Positions 57,055 to 64,000 of a DNA stretch of 64,000 nucleotides are shown here, piece by piece (position 1 is the stretch's first letter; every line of letters begins with the position of its first letter). The stretch is from NCBI GenBank assembly GCA_018296165.2, contig JACKQL020000185.1, positions 1 through 64,000 on the forward strand, in the 5' to 3' direction. The DNA comes from Termitomyces sp. T153. Its lineage: Eukaryota; Basidiomycota; Agaricomycetes; Agaricales; Lyophyllaceae. Under the pieces are notes generated by a model that saw only the letters and a list, made by a program, of their open reading frames with translations, was not told where the DNA came from and did not search any database. The position numbers and the translations under genes are program-made.

Positions 57055-58070
57055 TTGACATGGGTCTTGTTCAACTTTCAAAAATTTGGAAGGTGCTGGA
57101 CTATTGATGGAGCTTTGAAAGCAAACACCGTCTCCAATGCTCATTTGAGGCTCAGGATTTTCACATTTGTTTTTTTTTTGGGCTTCTCTCTTCCCAGTCT
57201 CAACTCAATCCTGTACACCACAACCTGCCTTTGAGAAATCCAGCATTGTGCTTTTGCAAGTCCTTGCTTTACACCCTCACCACTTTTTTTTGTGAGCTTC
57301 TATTTGGCTAATCTCTGCTTTCTCCCAATAGCTACAACATAGATGTGCTACCTTTATTTAAATCCCAGTTTTGAGGCTCATATGTACTTAGGCTCTGTAA
57401 ACTGGAGTTGGTATGAGTTTTGGCTGAAGGAGGCAGTCAAGTTGTTGTCCTGCCTTCTTTGTAGTCTGGGGTTGCCAATTGTACAATGTGACTTGTTTAT
57501 AAGATATTTGTGATTTATACTATTCACTCTCAAGTACTAGCAAAGCTTTCCAAGTTGACATAGTCCATGCTATAGCACTGCCTTCTTTGTGGCTATGCAG
57601 AGTGTTCCTTCCACACCTTCCTTCTTTGTGGCATCATCACACTTGCATGTAAGGCTCAATAAATATGCACATCTGCTTAAATATGCTGTCCATAAGTTTT
57701 GGATTGGCATGGGTCTTTTTGCAGTCTGGTCATTTGTTAGATTAATCTGTAAAGCTGATACATTTGAGGTTTAAAGCTATGTCCTGGATAGATATGGTTG
57801 TTGTCAGTCATCCTTTCCTCTGCTTGGGTAATTGCAACACCAATTTGAGCTGCAGGAGATAGTTCCTTTTGTCTTCAATTGAGCATGTATCACAATATCC
57901 TTGCTATTTTCTCCAAACAACATTCAATTTGGCATTGTAAATCTCTCTATATACTTGGATCTATATAGCTGCCCCTCCAACATTGACTGTTGTCCAATTT
58001 TGTCTCAGATGGCCTCTGGTGTGATCAGATACCTGAGCCAATGGTTTAAGAGATCTATCAACCCTAGTGA
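57055..58070. repeat. Dispersed ~1-kb repeat, CpG-depleted copy
   Basis: Partner of 584-1613. Almost every CpG of the left copy is TG or CA here. It lies where the Helitron H5 gene breaks off, so it either inserted there or marks a deletion junction. Confidence 0.65.
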
Positions 58071-58174
58071 TTTTTTTTAAATTCATTATCATGACTGAGG
58101 TACTACATGCCTATGCTACATGGTACAGCAGGATCTACTACAGCTACAGGAGCCACAAGATGCTACACCCCCTG
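58071..58174. other. Short unassigned segment
   Basis: About 100 bp between the dispersed repeat and the solo LTR. Together with the sequence after 59312 it may belong to the degenerate gag-like region. Confidence 0.3.
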
Positions 58175-59312
58175 TGTCAGGTTCCACTGACCATGGGGGC
58201 TCAGCTTAACTGGGTGAGTCCTTATTAGCAGATGCAACATCCTGCACTGATGACCTAGCATTCTGGAGAGGTCTGTACTTCAGATACTTGTGAGGATAAG
58301 CAAGAAAAAGCAGTCCAAACAAGTCCAGGATGTTCTAAGAAAGTCTAAGACAAGGTACAAAGAAGGGTTGGGCTTGGAGAAGTGTCAGGCACAAGTCTGG
58401 AGGCAAGTATTGGAGGTGCAGGGCAAACAGAGGCAATGCAAGCAATGGGAGCAGACCAGAATTTGATGAGGGATCAATTGTTGTTGATGAGTTCTGGGGC
58501 CAAGCAAAGAGCAAGGTCAGGGGTTGGTTAAGAATGTTTGGGGGTCATAATTGTAAGCACAGAGTTTGTAATGGCATTAGAGTTAAAAGGGAATTGGGCA
58601 CAATAAAGAAAATAGAATTAGATGAGACAAGACAGAGTTGAGGTGAGGCTGTGGCAAGAATGGAAATAGCTTGAAGTGGAGATACAAAATGATGACAAGA
58701 CAATATGGTAAATAGAGATGAGACAAGACTGAGAGACTGAGATAAGACCAGGAGATGAAATGTAACAGGAAACACAAAATACAAAGAAACAATCAACAGC
58801 ACATAGGTAGATAGGCAATATCAAGACTAGAGTAAAGGATACTACTCTACAACTTATATACTAACTACTGGGACAGCTCTAGGGATAGCAGGTCTGGTGG
58901 CAAGACTTGTTGGGGCCATGCAGAGTCAACAGGTGTCAGTTATGATCAGTGGGTGGGCTGCAGTGATATACTGATGGGATCAGATGGGAACACAAGCCAC
59001 CCCAGAGTCATCATGATGCTCTGGAGCTGGTTGGCTAAGTTGGATGACAAATCAGTAACATATGTCAGTGTTAGGAATAGTGTGGGAGGGTTCCAGGGGC
59101 TCAGGAGGGAAAGGGGAGCCACCGAGGCCTGCAGGGAACACATCAGAGTTAGCCAGGGAGCTGTTAGGTTTGCTAGAGAAGCATTGAAGTTAGCTGGGGT
59201 GGGCACTGTGGGTGAACAAAGGTCAGAGAAGTCAAGGAGTGTTGGAGGGCAACTCTAGGGGAGCAAGGCAGCTTGAAAAGGGGTCTGGGGTTTCTATAAG
59301 CAGGTTGTGACA
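58175..59312 (-). repeat. Solo LTR of the gypsy family
   Basis: 1138 bp, minus orientation, TGTCAGGTTCC to GGTTGTGACA. Flanks CCCTG (58170-58174) and CCTTG (59313-59317) differ at one base, consistent with a mutated 5-bp target duplication. No internal sequence adjoins. CpG-depleted. Confidence 0.85.
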
Positions 59313-60200
59313 CCTTGCATATGCAAAGAAAGAGTAAGCCAGCCCATCACAGGACTGTTTTAGGCTGTGTTACCCTAGTAGATCAACTTGAGGCTGGAGC
59401 TTAGACTGATTTTGCAGTCGAGAGCAACTCATCACCATTCATGCTGCATGACTATATGACATGGCAAGCTGCAGTAGACCATCAGAGACAGGCCACAATG
59501 GCACACTGGTAGTGACATTTGAAGGCAGTGATGGAACAATTGCTCTCAGTCCAACTGGCAGTACCAGATGGACTTAAATCCAGGAGGAGTGAACCCTATA
59601 AGATGATCACTCCTTACACTGGATCATCCTAGTTCAGTGAACCTGAAGACTGGCTGATGAGCATTTGCATCTTTTACACTGTGGCTCAACCATGAGAATG
59701 TCTGATTCTTATTGATGTTCTAGCTGTAGAAGCACTAAAATAGTACTTGCAACATGTCATTCATGTCAACAGGACCCAGTCCCACAGCAGTTCAAGGACA
59801 TGATCCTTGGTTTGTACAATTGTTTTGTATGGCCATTGACTATGCAAGACACTTGTAATGTGTTCTGTAATGAAGTTTATGCAATTGAGGAGGTAGTGCA
59901 GGAATTATATGATGCCCTGCTTGACCCTGCTCCCATTTCATGACAAATTCACAATTTGTAAGTGATTTTTATAGGAAATATCCTCTGATATGGCTTGTTG
60001 GGCTGATACACAATGGCAGGCTTACTTCCAAGGTGAATACCATCAAGGGATTTGTCTCAAAGGTAAAAGGCTCTGTGAATAGTATGAAAGCTGCTGTGCA
60101 CCACCTTAGAGCACAGTGTGAAAAGCCAATCTGGACAAACCCTGTCATTGGCTGCTCTGCAGTCTCTCAAGCTTGGGGCTGCTTGAGCCAAACAAACTGA
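59313..60200 (+). pseudogene. Degenerate retrotransposon gag-like remnant
   Basis: Short frame pieces interrupted by stops read like a capsid region of another LTR retrotransposon: PEDWLM, then a YLQHVI-like word, FKDMILGLYN, TMQDTCN, EEVVQELYDALLDP, and farther on KVNTIKGFV and AVHHLRAQ. The order suits a gag, but the sequence is too broken for a firm family. No CCHC knuckle was found. Confidence 0.4.
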
Positions 60201-62560
60201 TTTGATGGGGCATGGCTCCTGTTCACAGCTTTCCAGAGTAGCAAAGAGGCTAGCAGTGTGACTGTTAGGGGACCACTGTGCTGGACCCCTAGATTGTTTG
60301 TTCCCTTTATTCTGAGCCTGCTGCTCATCTTAGACCTCCCATCTTTGGGTCACAAGTACTTTTGACCAAGGACTATCTTTTGGTTATATTTCTATGTGTT
60401 TTGACATGCTTCTAGTTTCAAGATCAAGGCCATTTATGATAGATTTCCACTTTTTGTTGAGTAGTTTCTTCCAGAAGCCCTAGAGTAGATTTTCTGGACA
60501 CTGTCATTGGGAAGTCTTAGACTTGTTCTCTTTAAATCTCCCTCTGCCAGGTGAGTAGCTAGAACTCTAGAACCTCTTGTAGATGCTGAATAGACTTTGG
60601 ATATCCCTCTACCAATTGCCACAGCCTCCAGAGGTTGCTGTTACAGCAGAACAAGTCTCTAGATTTGGTCTGGGAGCCCCCTTTTCAATCAATTGCCTGA
60701 GTTTCCTGTTTGGTTCTTCGAATGGTCTCTCCCCCCTCAGCATCTTGCTACTTCCTGTGAACCCCCAGCAGCTGTAGAAAGGTTCTCTTCTGGACCAAAC
60801 TGTCAGGACCATAGACCTGGAGGAGGACTCTTACAGGAGCCAAAACCTGATAAGGAGATTGAAAGGGAACAAACACAAACTAGTCACTAGCCATAGTTGA
60901 AAATAACAATAAGAGCACTCATAGTTGGCACCACATAAAGTTGAAGTTGAGTTGGCAAAACTGTTACTAAGTTGTTGTTGATGACAAATGAAAGAGCAAA
61001 ATGAAACCTTAAGCTGGTAAGCTTAGAGAGGAGGGGAAACAGTACCCTGCTCATTGTGTTTAGTCTCTATCTACAGGCAGTATTTATACTGTTCATAAGT
61101 ATAGTGTAAGAAAGGAGATAGTACTTGCCACCAGCAACAGCATCTGCTAAAGTGTTTATGATACATACAAGGTGTCAATCTGGTAACCAAGTAAAAAGTG
61201 AGCAAGATCAATGTGATATGTAAAGGTAATAAATTGCAAGAAAAAAGCATGTCTGATGTCAATACCTGAAGTGTAGATGCCATTCAAGTATGTTTGTAAG
61301 CTTGACAAGAAAAATGATAAGTAAGAAATCACATGACTATCAATATGTTCATTTTTGAGGAATAGGCTGTGTTGTCACCAGTAAAGTTGCTAGCAATTGT
61401 TGCTAAGAAGAGTCTTGGCCTTGTTGTTCTAGACCCAAAGTCCAGACTTCATGTGATACAGCTTGTGATCAATAAGTCTTGTAGTTGCTAAAATCCCATG
61501 CAAAGGCTATATTGTTCCAGACCTTGTGGCTAGGCCTCATGTGCTGAGTATTGTGACTTGCATTGTGACTTGTGTTATGTCAATATAATCAGCTGCTGTC
61601 CAATCAGAAATGCTGAAAATAGTGCTCAGCAACAAGTGGGTCTTATCATCCTCCCCTATGCTGAAATCTTGACTGTCCTCAGTCAACTCAGAGACTCATG
61701 ATCACCTGCTTGGTCCATGTGCCTAGAGTGCTCAGAATAAAAGTGGCTAGTGATTTTGCTGAACTTCATCAACACTCCCTTCCATCTCTCCTTAACCCCT
61801 GCAATCTTAATCTCATTGCTATGTTCTCTAATCTCTCCTTAAAAATTGAGAAGATCAGCATGGCCATGCTTTCCTCAATTGGCTTGACCATTTGCTCTCA
61901 GTAACCCATGCATCCTTAGTGAAGGATTCTTGTTTGGCAGTGACTGCTATGTTTAAGACCTAGTTGCACTGGTTTGAGACAGCTTGGGGAATAGGCTGTG
62001 TTGTTGCCAATAAAGTTGCCAGCAATCATTGCTAAGAAGGGTCTTCACATAGAGACATACACATGTAGTGTGTCCTCCATTACAGCAGAGCACACTTTGG
62101 ATTGTATCCTATATCACTGGTGGAGTCTGCTACACCATAGTGGAATCCCCACAATATAGCATGTTATATGGGTGCTGTGGAGGCCACACATTGTGCCATA
62201 CTATACATATCTAGTGGAGTTCTTTGACTAGGATCTGGAGCTACTAATTACTACTGGGTCCATTGCAATTACATTTAACAGTGACCAGCCCCACTCAACA
62301 CTAAAATCTGCTAGTGTCAGCAAACTGGCAGTGGATCTGGCCACCAGCCATTTCTCATAACCAGCTGCTGCTGCTTGTGTCAAAATCTGCCCTCAGAAAC
62401 ATATCTGCCTAGCACCATCAGAAAGCTGCTGAGAAGACAGGGGGTGGCCAAAGCTGGTACCACCACTGGCAACAAGCCACTTAAATGAAAAGTGATATGA
62501 AGATCTATTTTAACTGCAGAAACAACAATCAAGAAACAGCAGAAACACAGCATTATGCTA
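60201..62560. repeat. CpG-free repeat-like DNA with a partial direct repeat
   Basis: No gene is recognised. About 60 bp at 61362-61420 (GGAATAGGCTGTGTTGTCAC onward, then GCTAAGAAGAGTCTT) recurs at 61988-62045 in the same orientation, which may mark ends of a small or deleted element. Composition (almost no CpG) is that of old repeats. Confidence 0.4.
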
Positions 62561-62561
62561 G

Positions 62562-63451
62562 TTGAACAAAATCAATGGAGAACATATCATATTGGTCATG
62601 GTTTTTTTAGATGCTTGGAAATGCATCAGAATTCTTTATAGAGGATCAGAATTCCTTGGAATGCATCAATCTTCTTTGGCAGCCATCAAAATCTCATCAA
62701 AGCATCAAATTCAACCTTCTTTGGCAGCCATACTGCTTTTGGACAGTACATGTAAATCAACAGATGCACATGACCCTAATCTTCAAATTCTTGACTTTCA
62801 AGTCCTCTTTTGCTCACCAGCTGCTGCTCATCCACTGATTGCTGTCTGGTATGTTATGTCTCCATCCACTGAGCTCCTTTTCCAACAGCTCTACAACACT
62901 GAGAACTCTGTGTTGGTCTCTGCTCTAAGAGGAGACTTGTCAGATCTCCAGGATAGGGTTGAACAGTTGGTGAGCAACCTTATTTGTAGGATAATATGCC
63001 ACACTCACAGATGGTGTTGAAGAAATCTTTGTGGAAGCAAATTTCCCAGGCCAAGGACAAACAACTTATCCTGGAGGCAAGGAAAAGCTTTCTCAATGAG
63101 GCCCTCCAAATTTTATTAGGCAAGTTGTCAGATGCAAAGGCAATTGAGGAGTTGAAAGAGGAAACAGGGGCATATTTCAAGGAGTCACAGGCAAGGAAGG
63201 AAGCCCAGGAGGTCAACAAGGGCCAGGCAGCAGGAGGAGTGGCAAGTCCATATTCAACATCAGATCCCTCATTTTTGAAAATTTTTAAATGGATTTTAGC
63301 AATTGATCTGCCAATGGTTGCAGCAGATCTGGTAATACTAGTGGGTCTGGTGTCCACAGCAGCTCCACCATCTCCAGTGGGTCCCTCATCAAAACTTGGT
63401 AGAGTATTGGTGTCAAGTCTGTTGTTACCAGTGGAGCCAGTCCCAGCCTGA
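62562..63451 (+). CDS. Possible exons of an uncharacterised gene
   Basis: Two overlapping frames (62562-63020 and 62996-63451) read like coding DNA. The second has a Lys/Glu-rich helical start (SLWKQISQAKDKQLILEARK, ALQILLGKLSDAKAIEELKE), then a hydrophobic stretch near residues 95-115 (ILAIDLPMVAADLVILVGLV). The DNA is CpG-poor. They could be upstream exons of the zinc-cluster gene at the right edge, but I could not prove a junction. Confidence 0.3.
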
Positions 63452-63557
63452 CCCCAGCTGATCAGAAAGGCTAGTGAAGCACAGATTGCCCAATGAGAAT
63501 GGAGGAAATACACTGCCTGAACATTGCCTCATAGTTCTTTCCCTCCTAGCCAGTCCA

Positions 63558-63980
63558 AATATCAATCTGTTGCCTTGGACAAAGACAATGAGAATGACTT
63601 GAATGATAACAATGATCATTCTGATGACAAGGAATGTTGGTGGGGAGAGATCACACTGTCATTGAGGTTAGAGAAGTAGCTCATGATAGCACCTCCTTGC
63701 GCAGGGGCATGGCCTGACCCTCCTTGCCAATACTGTCAAAAGAAGGGGCTCCAATGTGTCAAGACAAAGAGAGGAACCTCCTGTGATGCCTGCTGGCTTG
63801 ATCTCAAGAAAACATGCAGTCTCATGAGAGATCACAAGGAAGAGGTCCAGAGAAACAAGGGCAAGAAGGGAAAGAAGGAGAAAAGGCAGAGAAAACCCAA
63901 GTATGCTGAGTATGTCAAGGGTAAGTGTTGATTTCTCCAACTGAAATCATTTACTAACAACAGACAGAACCAACAATGCC
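63558..63980 (+). CDS. Zinc-cluster protein exon, cut by window edge
   Basis: The frame from about 63558 (acidic, DKDNENDLNDNNDHSDD) has one TAG at about 63677 and then reads APPCAGAWPDP. It continues with a motif C-x2-C-x6-C-x8-C-x2-C-x7-C (about 63731-63823; CQYCQKKGLQC, CDACWLDLKKTC), which fits the fungal Zn2Cys6 consensus. A Lys-rich tail (KGKKGKKEKRQRKPK) follows, then a GTAAGT donor at 63921 and an ACAG acceptor about 45 nt later, after which the frame goes on past the window end. It may be a GAL4-type DNA-binding protein or a mobile-element accessory protein like the antisense gene at 52586. The TAG may be decay or lie in an unplaced intron. Confidence 0.5.
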
Positions 63981-64000
63981 AGTTGCTGGGCCATCAACAA

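Noticed and set aside
61362..62045. Pair of 60-bp direct repeats as possible LTRs
   Set aside because: Too short, no TG...CA ends, no PBS or polypurine tract and no coding sequence between them.

Overview
The window looks like a transposon-rich stretch of a filamentous basidiomycete (Agaricomycete-like) genome. Host genes have short GT-AG introns (about 50-70 nt). One encodes a large NACHT-type NTPase of the kind common in these fungi. The repeats are Helitrons, a chromodomain Ty3/gypsy family, a long LINE with RNase H, and a Tc1/mariner fragment. The species cannot be named from sequence alone.

Layout. 1-2.9 kb: host DNA with normal CpG, including a small gene with a signal-anchor-like N-terminus and octapeptide repeats (1909-2863). 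2.9-21 kb: a nested, almost CpG-free repeat block. It holds the 5' part of a Helitron (from 5041) split by a decayed gypsy element (6294-10815), a gag inversion carrying a younger solo LTR, the 3' part of an opposite-strand gypsy element (10816-14280) fused to half of a Tc1 element (to 14943), a decayed copy of part of a kinase-like gene, two minisatellites, another solo LTR, and the helicase end of a Helitron (about 18.7-21 kb). 21.4-32.7 kb: a host gene island with an ankyrin protein, a five-exon NACHT protein, weaker gene models and a kinase-like gene, all with normal CpG. 32.8-57 kb: a head-to-tail array of three Helitrons. The first is split by a nearly intact 7.5-kb LINE, the second is a short internal-deletion derivative, and the third is split by a complete gypsy element (44488-55485, two 996-bp LTRs, 5-bp target duplication). 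57-64 kb: more decayed repeats (a 1-kb dispersed repeat, a solo LTR, a degenerate gag) and, at the right edge, an exon with a zinc-cluster motif.

Two points tie the repeats together. First, the gypsy family carries a gene on the opposite strand between pol and the 3' LTR. It has two introns, a six-cysteine zinc-cluster-like motif and a coiled coil, and all of these are recognisable in two strongly diverged copies. Second, its primer-binding site is the exact 13-nt complement of the predicted RNA 5' end, which implies Tf1-like self-primed reverse transcription. CpG loss separates old copies from young ones, and almost every nonsense codon in the complete element is TGA where the family appears to have had CGA, consistent with deamination of methylated CpG.
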